A stretch of 64,000 bases of DNA. Source: Microbacterium sp. (GTDB lineage: Bacteria; Actinomycetota; Actinomycetes; Actinomycetales; Microbacteriaceae). Numbering within the stretch: position 1 is the stretch's first letter; each line of letters starts with the position of its first letter. The stretch is from assembly GCA_017306415.1 (NCBI GenBank), contig JAFKIL010000001.1, positions 124,001-188,000 of the forward strand. The letters are read 5' to 3'. Positions 44,134 through 54,906 of the stretch are shown here, in pieces. Under the pieces are notes generated by a model. The model was not told the origin of the DNA. It did not search any database and saw nothing but the letters and a program-made list of their open reading frames with translations. Made by a program: the position numbers and the translations under genes.

Positions 44134-45018
44134 ATGTCGGAGGCGGCGCGCCAGGATGCGGGCGAGGTCCTGATCGTCACGGGCATGTCCGGAGCCGGCC
44201 GCTCGACCGCCGCAGACGCGCTGGAGGACCTCGGCTGGTACGTCGTCGACAACCTGCCGCCACGCATGCTGCGGCCGCTGCTCGATCTCTCGGGGCTGGC
44301 TGCCGACGCGCTGCCGCGCATCGCCGTCGTCGTGGACGTCCGCGGCAGGGACATGTTCACCGAGCTCCCCGAGGTGACGCGCGCCCTGCGCGACGCGAGA
44401 CAGCAGCTGCGCGTCGTGTTCCTGGATGCCGCGGACGACGTGCTCGTGCGCCGCTACGAGGCGGTGCGGCGACCGCATCCGCTGCAGGGGGACGGGACGA
44501 TCCTCGACGGCATACGCCGTGAACGTGTGCGTCTGGCGGCGATCAGGGAGAGCGCCGACGTGATCATCGACACGTCGGACTTCAACATCCACCAGCTCGC
44601 CACTCAGGTCGTCGAGCTGTTCAGCGAGGAGGGCTCAGCCCGGCATGCCCTGACGATCATGAGCTTCGGGTTCAAGTACGGGCTGCCGACGGATGCCGAT
44701 CTGGTCGCCGACATGCGGTTCCTGCCCAACCCGTTCTGGAACGACGAGCTGCGCGCCCTCACGGGCGAGGACGACGCGGTGCGGGAGTTCGTGATGGCCC
44801 AGACCGGGGCGGTGGAGTTCCTCGACGCCTACGCGGCCGCGATGGCACCGGTGCTCGAGGGCTACCAGCGCGAGAACAAGCGCCACAGCGTGATCGCCAT
44901 CGGCTGCACCGGAGGCAAGCACCGTTCGGTCGTGATGGTGCGCGAGCTCGCCGCGCGCCTCGCCTCCGTGCCCGGTGTCGCCGTGCGGGTCGCCCATCGT
45001 GATCTGGGGCGCGAGTAG
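44134..45018 (+). CDS. rapZ: RNase adapter RapZ (YvcJ-like P-loop protein)
   Basis: This 294-residue nucleotide-binding protein has the P-loop TGMSGAGRSTAADALED, the VVDNLPP segment, VFLDAADDVLVRRYEAVRRPHPL and C-terminal IGCTGGKHRSVVMVREL. In enteric bacteria RapZ adapts RNase E to a small RNA; in Gram-positives (YvcJ) the role is less clear. I choose ATG 44134 with its GGGGGAG ribosome site over the GTG at 44122. whiA follows 58 nt later. Confidence 0.93.
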   Translation: MSEAARQDAGEVLIVTGMSGAGRSTAADALEDLGWYVVDNLPPRMLRPLLDLSGLAADALPRIAVVVDVRGRDMFTELPEVTRALRDARQQLRVVFLDAADDVLVRRYEAVRRPHPLQGDGTILDGIRRERVRLAAIRESADVIIDTSDFNIHQLATQVVELFSEEGSARHALTIMSFGFKYGLPTDADLVADMRFLPNPFWNDELRALTGEDDAVREFVMAQTGAVEFLDAYAAAMAPVLEGYQRENKRHSVIAIGCTGGKHRSVVMVRELAARLASVPGVAVRVAHRDLGRE

Positions 45019-45031
45019 CCCGCTCCCCGAG

Positions 45032-45037
45032 TAGGCT
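45032..45037 (+). promoter_or_regulatory. Probable -10 box (TAGGCT) of whiA
   Basis: TAGGCT lies 39 nt before GTG 45077, which has an AAGGAG ribosome site. Confidence 0.45.
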
Positions 45038-45076
45038 GGACGACCGTCCCCGAAGCCCCATCCTCGAAGGAGAACC

Positions 45077-46054
45077 GTGCCGCTGACCGCCGACGTGAAG
45101 GCAGAGCTGATCGCGTTGCGCGACCCGCGACCGACGGCCCGGATCGCGGAGCTGACCGCCCTGCTGAGGTTCTCCGGCGGGCTGCACTCGATCGCCAATC
45201 GCGTCGCCGTCGAGGCGGAGCTCGACTCCGATCTGCTGGCGCGCCGGGTGGCCCGCGATGTCATGGAGCTCTACGGAGTGCGCCCCGAGCTCGTGCACGT
45301 GCAGGGATCTGGTGGGCGCAGCGGCAGTCATTACGCGGTCCGGGTCATCGAGGGCGGGGAGACTCTCGCACGCCAGACCGGATTGCTCGATCAGCGTCGT
45401 CGCGCCGTCCGCGGCCTGCCCAACAAGCTCACGACCGGCGCGCGTCCGGATCTCGCGGCGGTGTGGCGGGGCGCCTTCCTCGCGGCGGGCGCGTTGAGCG
45501 ATCCGGGACGGTCGGCGGCTCTGGAGATCGCGTGTCCGTCACCGGAGGCCGCCATGGCGCTGGTGGGCGCCGCGCATCGTCTCGGCATCCCCGCGAAGGC
45601 ACGCGAGGTGCGCGGCGTGCCGCGCGTTGTCGTGCGCGACGGAGAGGCCATCCGTACCACGCTCGCCGAGATGGGGGCGCAGCGCGCCGCCGCCGAATGG
45701 GATCAGCTGCGCCAGCGCCGCGAGGTGCGCGCGGGGGTGAACCGTCTCGTCAACTTCGACGACGCCAACCTCCGTCGCTCCGCGCAGGCCGCCGTTGCGG
45801 CCTGCGCCCGGGTCGAGCGAGCCCTGGAGATTCTCGGCGACGAGGTGCCCGACCACCTGCGGGAAGCGGGCGACCTCCGGCTCGCGCATCGTGATGCCAG
45901 TCTCGACGAGCTCGGCCATCACGCCGACCCGCCTCTGACCAAGGATGCCGTCGCCGGTCGCATTCGACGCCTGCTCGCCATGGCAGACAAGAAGGCCGAG
46001 ATCGAGGGCATTCCCGACACGGAGTCCGCTGTTCCGATCGGCGCCGAAGACTGA
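45077..46054 (+). CDS. whiA: DNA-binding protein WhiA
   Basis: WhiA is a conserved Gram-positive regulator of cell division and, in Streptomyces, sporulation. The 325-residue protein has the homing-endonuclease-like N-terminal domain ([20 protein letters not shown] and [21 protein letters not shown]) and the C-terminal helix-turn-helix ([32 protein letters not shown]). No sporulation is expected in this lineage. The usual yvcK gene is not present between rapZ and whiA. Confidence 0.95.
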   Translation: MPLTADVKAELIALRDPRPTARIAELTALLRFSGGLHSIANRVAVEAELDSDLLARRVARDVMELYGVRPELVHVQGSGGRSGSHYAVRVIEGGETLARQTGLLDQRRRAVRGLPNKLTTGARPDLAAVWRGAFLAAGALSDPGRSAALEIACPSPEAAMALVGAAHRLGIPAKAREVRGVPRVVVRDGEAIRTTLAEMGAQRAAAEWDQLRQRREVRAGVNRLVNFDDANLRRSAQAAVAACARVERALEILGDEVPDHLREAGDLRLAHRDASLDELGHHADPPLTKDAVAGRIRRLLAMADKKAEIEGIPDTESAVPIGAED

Positions 46055-46067
46055 AGACGCCTACGGT

Positions 46068-46907
46068 TCAGCCGATGCGCACGGCCGACCCCGTCACGGT
46101 GATGCCTCCGGTCACCGGGACGTCCACGGTCAGCAGTCCCGGACGCCCGATGTGCCGCCCCTGTTCGATCACGAACCGCTGCGGGGGAGTCAGACTTCCG
46201 ACGGCGCGCAGGTAGGCTCCGGTCGCGGCGGCAGCGGCACCCGTCGCGGGGTCCTCCGTGATCTCTCCGACGGGGAAGATGTTGCGCGCCTCCCAGCGGT
46301 CGGGCGACAGCGCGTGCAGAACGACGATCGTGGCCGGCCATGCCTGCGCGTCGAGGAGGGCGCGAGCTCGGGCCGGGTCGAAGGTGAACGCGTCGAACAC
46401 CGACTGGTCGGCCAGGACGATCACGGGATGCCGATTTCCGGCGAACGCGATGCGAGGCGGATGCCGCGGGTCGAGGTCCGCGTGTCCGATGCCGATCAGC
46501 GAGAGGACGGCGGAGAGCGCATCGCTCGACACGTCCTCCACATACGGCTCGACACTCGTGAACGACGCCACCCGAACCCCCTCCGACTGTGCCGTCGATA
46601 TGCGCACAGGTCCCACCGGCGTGCGGAACTCCAGGTCGCCGTCGCCGAGACGATCCGCGAGCGCGACCGCCGCCGCGACCGTCGCGTGGCCGCAGAAAGG
46701 AACCTCGGCGACGGGGGAGAAGTAGCGGATCGGACGTTCGCGGCCCGCGCCCGAGACGAAGGCGGTCTCGGCGTAGCCCACCTCGGCGGCGATGCGCTGC
46801 ATGTCCTGGGCGCTCAGCGCGTCGGAACCGAGCACGACGCCCGCGGGGTTCCCTCCCTGTGGCACGGTCGTGAAGGCGGCCCAGCGTTCGACACCCGGTT
46901 CGGTCAT
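46068..46907 (-). CDS. PhzF-family isomerase-like protein
   Basis: This 279-residue protein belongs to the PhzF/diaminopimelate-epimerase-fold family. Signatures include the N-terminal FTTVPQGGNPAGVVL, MQRIAAEVGYAETAFV with the conserved glutamate, SPVAEVPFCGHATVAA and late EDPATGAAAAATGAYL. Most members have no known substrate, so phenazine synthesis should not be assumed. ATG 46907 follows a TACGAT box by 6 nt. It is inserted, reversed, between whiA and sodA. Confidence 0.9.
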   Translation of the reverse strand: MTEPGVERWAAFTTVPQGGNPAGVVLGSDALSAQDMQRIAAEVGYAETAFVSGAGRERPIRYFSPVAEVPFCGHATVAAAVALADRLGDGDLEFRTPVGPVRISTAQSEGVRVASFTSVEPYVEDVSSDALSAVLSLIGIGHADLDPRHPPRIAFAGNRHPVIVLADQSVFDAFTFDPARARALLDAQAWPATIVVLHALSPDRWEARNIFPVGEITEDPATGAAAAATGAYLRAVGSLTPPQRFVIEQGRHIGRPGLLTVDVPVTGGITVTGSAVRIG

Positions 46908-46913
46908 CGCGTG

Positions 46914-46919
46914 ATCGTA
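46914..46919 (-). promoter_or_regulatory. Leaderless -10 box (TACGAT) of the phzF-like gene
   Basis: TACGAT-CACGCG-ATG on the minus strand. Confidence 0.5.
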
Positions 46920-46999
46920 GCGCGTCCGGGAGGCCGTCAGAACGCCGGACCACGTGTCATCGAGGGAAGCAACCCCCTCTCCGCAGCGTTGGTCGTCAG

Positions 47000-47005
47000 T
47001 AGGAT
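47000..47005 (+). promoter_or_regulatory. Probable -10 box (TAGGAT) of sodA
   Basis: TAGGAT lies about 73 nt before ATG 47079, which has an AGGAAGAAG ribosome site. Confidence 0.45.
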
Positions 47006-47078
47006 GAAGACGTCACCCTCGCTGCGCCCGGGAGCTCGAATGCCCCGAACAGCGCGGCGCCGATAGGAAGAAGTGAAC

Positions 47079-48810
<1,732 letters not shown>

Positions 48811-48819
48811 GCATCCGCC

Positions 48820-50037
48820 ATGACTCTGCGCACCCTCGCGTCGCTGGGTTCGCTCGCAGGCAAGCGCGTCATCGTCCGTTGTGATCTGAACGTCCCCCTG
48901 AAGGACGGTGTCATCACGGACGATGGCCGCGTGCGTGCGTCGCTCCCCACGCTCAACGCCCTCCTCCACCAGGGCGCCCGTGTCGTCGTCTGCTCGCATC
49001 TCGGTCGTCCTGACGGTGCACCGGATCCGAAGTACAGCCTCGCACCGGTCGCGCAGCGGCTCAGCGAGCTCCTGGGGGCACCCGTCGCCTTCGCGCGCGA
49101 CACCGTCGGCCCGTCTGCGCACGAGGCCGTCGACGCCCTCGCCGACGGGGACATCGCCGTCATCGAGAACCTCCGGTTCAACCCGGGCGAGACCGCGAAG
49201 GACGACTCCGAGCGCCAGGCGTTCGCGAGGGAGCTCGCAGTCCTCGGCGATGCCCTGGTCTCCGACGGATTCGGCGTCGTGCACCGCAAGCAGGCGAGCG
49301 TGTACGACCTCGCCGAGATCCTGCCCTCGGCGGCCGGACTCCTCATCGAGAAGGAGCTCGAGGTCCTCGACCGTCTCACCGAGAACCCGCAGCGCCCGTA
49401 CACGGTCGTCCTCGGGGGTTCGAAGGTCAGCGACAAGCTCGGGGTCATCGAGCACCTCCTGCCGCGCGTGGATCGTCTCCTCGTCGGGGGTGGCATGATG
49501 TTCACCTTCCTCAAGGCGGAAGGGCACGAGGTGGGCAAGAGCCTCCTCGAGGAGGATCAGCTCGATCGCGTCCGCGGTTACATCGCCACCGCGAAGGAGC
49601 GCGGCGTCGAGCTCGTGCTTCCCACCGACGCGGTCGTCGCCGCATCCTTCTCGGCCGATGCCGAGCACGTGGTCGCGGACGCGGACGCGCTGGAGGACAC
49701 GCCGTTCGGCGCGGAGGGTCTCGGGCTCGACATCGGGCCCCGCACATCCGCCCGGTTCGCGGAGGTCATCCGCGGCAGCGAGACCGTCTTCTGGAACGGG
49801 CCGATGGGAGTCTTCGAGCTGGCGCCGTTCGCGGCGGGTACGAAGGCGGTCGCGCAGGCCCTCACCGAAGTGGCGGGACTCAGCGTCGTGGGTGGCGGCG
49901 ACTCGGCCGCCGCGGTACGCCAGCTCGGGTTCGCTGACGACCGCTTCGGTCACATTTCGACGGGCGGAGGGGCGAGCCTCGAATTCCTCGAGGGCAAGCG
50001 CCTCCCCGGACTGGAGGTTCTGGGATGGTCGCAGTGA
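48820..50037 (+). CDS. pgk: Phosphoglycerate kinase
   Basis: This enzyme transfers phosphate from 1,3-bisphosphoglycerate to ADP. The 405-residue protein has the substrate-binding [11 protein letters not shown] and HLGRPDG, the hinge [30 protein letters not shown] and the nucleotide loop [11 protein letters not shown]. It lies 9 nt after gap, and its 3' end overlaps the preferred tpiA start by 13 nt. Confidence 0.97.
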   Translation: MTLRTLASLGSLAGKRVIVRCDLNVPLKDGVITDDGRVRASLPTLNALLHQGARVVVCSHLGRPDGAPDPKYSLAPVAQRLSELLGAPVAFARDTVGPSAHEAVDALADGDIAVIENLRFNPGETAKDDSERQAFARELAVLGDALVSDGFGVVHRKQASVYDLAEILPSAAGLLIEKELEVLDRLTENPQRPYTVVLGGSKVSDKLGVIEHLLPRVDRLLVGGGMMFTFLKAEGHEVGKSLLEEDQLDRVRGYIATAKERGVELVLPTDAVVAASFSADAEHVVADADALEDTPFGAEGLGLDIGPRTSARFAEVIRGSETVFWNGPMGVFELAPFAAGTKAVAQALTEVAGLSVVGGGDSAAAVRQLGFADDRFGHISTGGGASLEFLEGKRLPGLEVLGWSQ

Positions 50038-50837
50038 CGGATGGCACAGCTCCCGTGCGTCGAGCGCCGCTGATCGCGGGCAACTGGAAGATGAACCTCG
50101 ATCACCAGCAGGCCATCGCCTTCGTGCAGAAGCTGCACTGGGCGCTGCGGGACGCCAAGCACGATAAGGGCTCTGTGGAGATCGCGGTCTTCCCGCCCTT
50201 CACCGACCTTCGCACGGTTCAGACGCTGATCGACGCGGACAAGATCCCGTTCGAGCTCGGCGCCCAGGACCTCTCGGCGCACGACTCCGGTGCGTACACC
50301 GGTGAGGTGTCGGGGGCGTTCGTCGCGAAGCTCGCGTGTCGGTACGTCATCATCGGGCACTCCGAGCGTCGCCAGTACCACCACGAGACGGACGAGGTCG
50401 TCGCGGCGAAGGTGCAGGCCGCGCTCCGGCACGGTCTGGTCCCGGTGATCTGCGTGGGCGAGACGTCGGAAGACCTCGAGAAGTTCGGTGCGAGCGCGGT
50501 CCCCGTCGGACAGCTGCAGGCCGCTCTGGAAGGGGTGCCCGCGGGTGCCGACATCGTCGTCGCCTATGAGCCGGTGTGGGCGATCGGATCAGGCCAGGCC
50601 GCGACGCCGCAGCAGGCTCAGGACGTGTGCGCCAAGCTGCGCGACGTGGTCGCCGAGAGGCTCAGCGGTGACGCCGCCGATCGTACCCGGGTGCTCTACG
50701 GCGGGTCGGTCAAGTCGTCGAACATCGCCAGCTTCATGCGCGAGCCGGACGTGGACGGGGCACTCGTAGGCGGGGCCAGTCTCGTCGTGGACGAGTTCGC
50801 GGCGATCATCCGCTACCAGAAGCACGTCGGCGTGTAG
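50025..50837 (+). CDS. tpiA: Triosephosphate isomerase
   Basis: This 270-residue TIM barrel interconverts dihydroxyacetone phosphate and glyceraldehyde 3-phosphate. Catalytic features are the Lys in GNWKMN, His in IIGHSERR, and Glu in [13 protein letters not shown] with the mobile loop following. I use ATG 50025 because GGAGG lies 7 nt before it. The GTG at 50034 (overlapping the pgk stop as GTGA) is an equally frame-correct alternative that shortens the protein by 3 residues. Confidence 0.95.
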   Translation: MVAVTDGTAPVRRAPLIAGNWKMNLDHQQAIAFVQKLHWALRDAKHDKGSVEIAVFPPFTDLRTVQTLIDADKIPFELGAQDLSAHDSGAYTGEVSGAFVAKLACRYVIIGHSERRQYHHETDEVVAAKVQAALRHGLVPVICVGETSEDLEKFGASAVPVGQLQAALEGVPAGADIVVAYEPVWAIGSGQAATPQQAQDVCAKLRDVVAERLSGDAADRTRVLYGGSVKSSNIASFMREPDVDGALVGGASLVVDEFAAIIRYQKHVGV

Positions 50838-50880
50838 CCCTCCGGCGAGGTCCGTCCCTCGGATCCCGTCGGCGCTCCCG

Positions 50881-50886
50881 TATACT
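50881..50886 (+). promoter_or_regulatory. Probable -10 box (TATACT) of secG
   Basis: TATACT, the closest match to consensus in the window, lies about 50 nt before the secG GTG at 50933, with GCGAAAGG as ribosome site. Confidence 0.5.
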
Positions 50887-50932
50887 TGACCCTTGTGCGA
50901 TCCGCCGGGATCGCGGCGAAAGGCTTCAATCC

Positions 50933-51181
50933 GTGGAAATCCTGGAGTTCGTCCTGCGGGTGGTGCTCGGTATCACCAGCCTCCTGCTGACGCTGCTGAT
51001 CCTTCTCCACAAGGGCCGGGGTGGCGGTCTGTCCGATATGTTCGGCGGCGGCCTCACCTCCTCCCTCGGATCGTCGGGTCTCGCCGAGCGAAACCTCAAC
51101 CGATTCACCGTGATCCTCGCCCTCGCCTGGTTCGTTTCGATCGTGGCGCTCGGGCTGATCACCAAGTTCCAGGGGATCTGA
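50933..51181 (+). CDS. secG: Preprotein translocase subunit SecG
   Basis: This small 82-residue membrane subunit of the SecYEG channel has two hydrophobic helices (about 2-22 and 56-78). The conserved LLHKGRGGGLSDMFGGG loop and TSSLGSSGLAERNLNR lie between them. It follows tpiA, the usual place for secG in many bacteria. rbpA begins 2 nt after its stop. Confidence 0.93.
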   Translation: MEILEFVLRVVLGITSLLLTLLILLHKGRGGGLSDMFGGGLTSSLGSSGLAERNLNRFTVILALAWFVSIVALGLITKFQGI

Positions 51182-51183
51182 CA

Positions 51184-51540
51184 ATGGCTACAGGCGGCAA
51201 CGCGATCCGCGGCACCCGCGTCGGTGCCGGACCGATGGGCGAGCAGGATCACGGGTTCCACGCGGAGCGGATCTCGATCTCGTATTGGGATGCGCTGGGC
51301 AACGAGACGGTCAGGCACTTCGCCGCGGGAATCCCCGAGGAGGAGATCCCGGACGTGATCGACTCGCCGCACTCGGGCCTGCCGGCCGGTCGCGACAAGG
51401 CCAATCCGCCCGCTCTCGCGAAGACGGAGCCCTACAAGACGCATCTCGCCTATGTGAAGGAGCGTCGCACCGAGGAAGAGGCGGACGCCCTCCTCGAGGA
51501 CGCTCTGAAGCAACTGCGCGACCGTCGCGGGCAGGACTGA
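51184..51540 (+). CDS. rbpA: RNA polymerase-binding protein RbpA
   Basis: RbpA is an actinobacterial factor that binds RNA polymerase and sigma and stabilises the open complex. The 118-residue protein has the N-terminal GGNAIRGTRVGAGPMGE, the core YWDALGNETVRHFAAG and PEEEIPDVIDSPHSGLPAGRD, and the C-terminal KTHLAYVKERRTEEEADALL sigma-interaction helix. Its presence supports the leaderless, TAnnnT-type promoter biology seen here. It is co-transcribed with secG. Confidence 0.95.
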   Translation: MATGGNAIRGTRVGAGPMGEQDHGFHAERISISYWDALGNETVRHFAAGIPEEEIPDVIDSPHSGLPAGRDKANPPALAKTEPYKTHLAYVKERRTEEEADALLEDALKQLRDRRGQD

Positions 51541-51551
51541 CCTCAACAGGA

Positions 51552-51582
51552 CGCGCCGCGCGAGGTTGGACGCCGCGGCGCG
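51552..51582. terminator. Hairpin between convergent rbpA and pgl
   Basis: CGCGCCGCG (51552-51560) pairs with CGCGGCGCG (51574-51582) across a 13-nt loop, in the 48-bp gap between the two stop codons. Likely a bidirectional terminator. Confidence 0.5.
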
Positions 51583-51588
51583 CGGCCG

Positions 51589-52392
51589 TCAGTATTCGCC
51601 GTCGATGAGTTCCGGTGGGACCTTGCCGGCCGCGGCCTCGTCCACGAAGAAGACCGTGCGGCGGCGTCCCTTCGCTCCTGCAGCCGGAACGCTCGGGTAG
51701 CTCGCGCCCGCGAGCGCCAGCCCGAGGGCGGAGGCCTTGTCCGTTCCCGCGAGGACGAGCCAGACGCGCTTCGACGAGTTGATCACCGGCCGCGTCATGG
51801 TCACGCGGTCCGGCGGAGGCTTGGGGGAGTCCCGCACGGCGACCACGGCGCGATCCACGATCTGGATCTCCGGGCGGTCCGGGAAGAGCGACGCGATGTG
51901 CGCATCCGGTCCGACCCCGAGGAAGCACACATCGAACGAGGGCCAGGGACCCGAGATGAAGCCGGTCGCTGCGGTCGCGGTGGGGCCGAAGCGCGCGAGC
52001 TCCGCCGCGTACGCCTCGGCAGCGGCATCCAGATCGAGGCCCTGGTCGCTCGCCGGCACGCGATGGACGTTCTCCCGGGGCACGTCGATCCGGTCCAGGA
52101 ACGCGGGTCCGGCGGGGACGTCGTTGCGATCGGGGGAGTCGGCGGGCACGAATCGCTCGTCGCTCCACCAGAAGTGGACGCGCGACCAGTCGATGTCGGC
52201 GCGTTGCGCGAGGCGACCGGCAGATCGAAGGACTTCGATCCCCATCGTCCCGCCGGTGAGCGAGATGTGCGCGGACCTGCCCCCCTCGACGCGCTTGGCC
52301 ACGCGCTGGAGGAACCGTGTGGCCACCGCTTCTGCCAGCGAGGCCGGATCGGGAAGAACCACGACCCGCTTCTCGGCGGAGATGTCAGCCAT
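51589..52392 (-). CDS. pgl: 6-phosphogluconolactonase
   Basis: This 267-residue enzyme hydrolyses 6-phosphogluconolactone in the oxidative pentose phosphate pathway. Typical blocks are HISLTGGTMGIEVL, VHFWWSDERFVP and CFLGVGPDAHIASLFPD. It is the last gene of the tkt-tal-pgi-zwf-opcA-pgl operon and overlaps opcA by 8 nt, indicating translational coupling. Confidence 0.94.
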   Translation of the reverse strand: MADISAEKRVVVLPDPASLAEAVATRFLQRVAKRVEGGRSAHISLTGGTMGIEVLRSAGRLAQRADIDWSRVHFWWSDERFVPADSPDRNDVPAGPAFLDRIDVPRENVHRVPASDQGLDLDAAAEAYAAELARFGPTATAATGFISGPWPSFDVCFLGVGPDAHIASLFPDRPEIQIVDRAVVAVRDSPKPPPDRVTMTRPVINSSKRVWLVLAGTDKASALGLALAGASYPSVPAAGAKGRRRTVFFVDEAAAGKVPPELIDGEY

Positions 52393-53347
52393 TGCCCTCC
52401 TGCGTCACCGTCGACTCCAAGAGCTGCCAGCCCTCGGTGATCACTCGACCATACAGGAGGTCGGGATCGAGGCTGCGTAGCTCTTCGGCGAGGCATTCGC
52501 GCAGTGTCCGGCGCGGGAAGGCGAGGTCGTGGGAGGGCTGACCGGGCTGCGTGAGGACGGCGATCGCGGGTGCGGGGCGCTCGAGGAGCGTCTCCCCGCT
52601 GGGCCGGACGAGGCGCACGGATTTGATGCCATGCTCCCACTCCTCGGAGTCGACGTACGTCCAGTTCACCGGAACGTCGAGCTTGAGGCGGAGCCACGCA
52701 GCCAGCAGCGCCGTCGACGGAGAGTCGGCCGCGCCGCGTACGTCGACGGACGTGACCGTCTCGTAGGGGGGCTGGTCGAGCACCGCCGCGAGCTGCTCGC
52801 GCCAGCGCGTGAGGCGCGTCCACGCGAAGTCGGTGTCGCCCGGCGCGTAGTGCTCGCCCAGGGCGGCGACCCATGCGCCGGGGTCGGGCTGGGTCGCGGC
52901 ATCCGTGATGCGTCGCTGCGCGATCTTGCCGATCGACGACCGGGACGGCTTCTCCGGTGTGTCGCGGGGCCACCACGCCACGACAGGGGCGTCGGGGAGC
53001 AGGAGCCCGGTGACGAGGCTCTCGGAGTTGTTCCCGGCCGCACCATACGCGCGCAGCACGATCACCTCGCTGGCGCCGGCGTCGCCGCCGACGCGGATCT
53101 GTGCGTCGAGGCGGGGATCGGCATCCGCGTCAGGCCCATGGGGGTCGCTCATGAGGACGACCACGCGCATGGGGTGTTCGCGCGACGCATCGTTCGCCGC
53201 CTCGATGACCTCTTCCTCAGCGCCGTGGCGCGTGACGATGATGAGGGTCAGCACGCGGCCGAGCGCGACGGCTCCGCCCTCTTCCCGGACGCTCACGAGC
53301 GCCTTGGCGATCTTGCCGACGGTCGTGTCGGGCAGTTCGATGATCAC
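52385..53347 (-). CDS. opcA: Glucose-6-phosphate dehydrogenase assembly protein OpcA
   Basis: OpcA is required for active glucose-6-phosphate dehydrogenase in cyanobacteria and actinobacteria and always lies beside zwf. The 320-residue protein starts MIIELPDTTVGKIAKALVSV and contains VIVLRAYGAAGNNSESLVTGLLLPDAPVVAWWP, the family core. It overlaps zwf by 4 nt and pgl by 8 nt. Confidence 0.93.
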   Translation of the reverse strand: MIIELPDTTVGKIAKALVSVREEGGAVALGRVLTLIIVTRHGAEEEVIEAANDASREHPMRVVVLMSDPHGPDADADPRLDAQIRVGGDAGASEVIVLRAYGAAGNNSESLVTGLLLPDAPVVAWWPRDTPEKPSRSSIGKIAQRRITDAATQPDPGAWVAALGEHYAPGDTDFAWTRLTRWREQLAAVLDQPPYETVTSVDVRGAADSPSTALLAAWLRLKLDVPVNWTYVDSEEWEHGIKSVRLVRPSGETLLERPAPAIAVLTQPGQPSHDLAFPRRTLRECLAEELRSLDPDLLYGRVITEGWQLLESTVTQEGNG

Positions 53348-54894
53348 GGCCGCCTCCAGGTGCGTCCATCGCGGGCGAGCAGCTCATCAGCGGAGTGCGG
53401 GCCCCATCCGCCGGGGGTGTACTGCTCGAGCGGGCCGCCCCGGGCCGCCCAGTACTCCTCGATCGGATCGAGGATCTTCCAGCTGAGCTCGACCTCCTCG
53501 TGACGGGGGAAGAGCGGCGGATCGCCGAGGAGCACGTCCAGGATGAGGCGCTCGTACGCCTCGGGACTCGCTTCGGTGAACGCGTGGCCGTAGCCGAAGT
53601 CCATCGTGACGTCGCGCACCTGCGTGCCCGCACCGGGGACCTTCGAGCCGAACCGGATCGTCACGCCCTCGTCGGGCTGGACGCGGATCACGAGCGCGTT
53701 CTGTCCCAGACCCGACGTCTGACTGCGGGAGAACAGGTGTTCGGGTGCGCGCTTGAACACCACCGCGATCTCGGTGACGCGGCGTCCGAGTCGCTTGCCC
53801 GTGCGCAGGTAGAACGGGACGTCGGCCCACCGACGAGTGTTGATGTCGAGCTTGACGGCCGCGTACGTCTCCGTCGTCGACTCCGGGTTCATCCCGTCCT
53901 CTTCGAGGAATCCGAGCACCTTCTCGCCGCCCTGCCACCCGCCGGCGTACTGGCCGCGCGCCGTCGCCGTGGAAAGGTCGTGGGGGAGCGTCACCGCTGC
54001 GAGCACCTTCTCCTTCTCCGCGCGGAGATCCCGCGCGTTGAATGAGATGGGCTCTTCCATCGCGGTGAGCGCGAGCAGCTGCAGGAGGTGGTTCTGGATG
54101 ACGTCCCGGGCCGCGCCGATGCCGTCGTAGTAGCCCGCGCGGCCCCCGACGCCGATGTCCTCCGCCATGGTGATCTGGACGTGGTCGACGTAGTTGCGGT
54201 TCCAGATCGGCTCGTACAGCTCATTGGCGAAGCGCAGCGCCAGGATGTTCTGCACCGTCTCCTTGCCGAGGTAGTGGTCGATGCGGAAGATGGAGTCCGC
54301 CGGGAACGCACTGCGCAGTGCGTCGTTGAGCTCACGGGCCGACGCGAGGTCGTGCCCGAAGGGCTTCTCGATGACGACCCGGCGCCACCGGTCCGGTCGG
54401 TCGGCGGTGTCGTCGACGAGTCCGGAACTCTTCAACTGCTCCGCGACGGTGGCGAACTGGTTCGGCGGGATCGACAGGTAGTACGCATGGTTCCCCATCG
54501 TCCCGCGCTCCACGTCGAGCCGTTCCACCGTCTCCCGGAGGCGGCGGAACGCATCCGGATCCCCGAACTCGCCGCTCACGAAGCGGATCCCCTGCAGCAG
54601 CTGTCGCCACGTCTCCTCGCGGAACTCGGTGCGCGAGTTCGCCTTGACGGCGTCGTACACGACCTGCGCGAAGTCCTGGTCCTCCCAGTCTCGACGCGCG
54701 AATCCGACGAGTGCGAACCCCGGCGGAAGCAGGCCGCGGTTCGCCAGGTCGTACACCGCCGGCATCAGCTTCTTGCGCGACAGGTCGCCCGTGACGCCGA
54801 AGATGACGAGCGCGCTCGGTCCGGCGATGCGGTTCAGGCGGCCGTCATCAGGGTCGCGCAGCGGATTGCTCCCGCGCGAGATCTCCACGGTCAT
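53344..54894 (-). CDS. zwf: Glucose-6-phosphate 1-dehydrogenase
   Basis: Zwf opens the oxidative pentose phosphate pathway and makes NADPH. The 516-residue protein has the nucleotide fold GVTGDLSRKKLMPAVYDL, EKPFGHDLASA, and the active-site signature RIDHYLGKETVQN. It lies between pgi (12 nt upstream) and opcA (4-nt overlap). Confidence 0.97.
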   Translation of the reverse strand: MTVEISRGSNPLRDPDDGRLNRIAGPSALVIFGVTGDLSRKKLMPAVYDLANRGLLPPGFALVGFARRDWEDQDFAQVVYDAVKANSRTEFREETWRQLLQGIRFVSGEFGDPDAFRRLRETVERLDVERGTMGNHAYYLSIPPNQFATVAEQLKSSGLVDDTADRPDRWRRVVIEKPFGHDLASARELNDALRSAFPADSIFRIDHYLGKETVQNILALRFANELYEPIWNRNYVDHVQITMAEDIGVGGRAGYYDGIGAARDVIQNHLLQLLALTAMEEPISFNARDLRAEKEKVLAAVTLPHDLSTATARGQYAGGWQGGEKVLGFLEEDGMNPESTTETYAAVKLDINTRRWADVPFYLRTGKRLGRRVTEIAVVFKRAPEHLFSRSQTSGLGQNALVIRVQPDEGVTIRFGSKVPGAGTQVRDVTMDFGYGHAFTEASPEAYERLILDVLLGDPPLFPRHEEVELSWKILDPIEEYWAARGGPLEQYTPGGWGPHSADELLARDGRTWRRP

Positions 54895-54906
54895 ATGGAT
54901 CGACTC

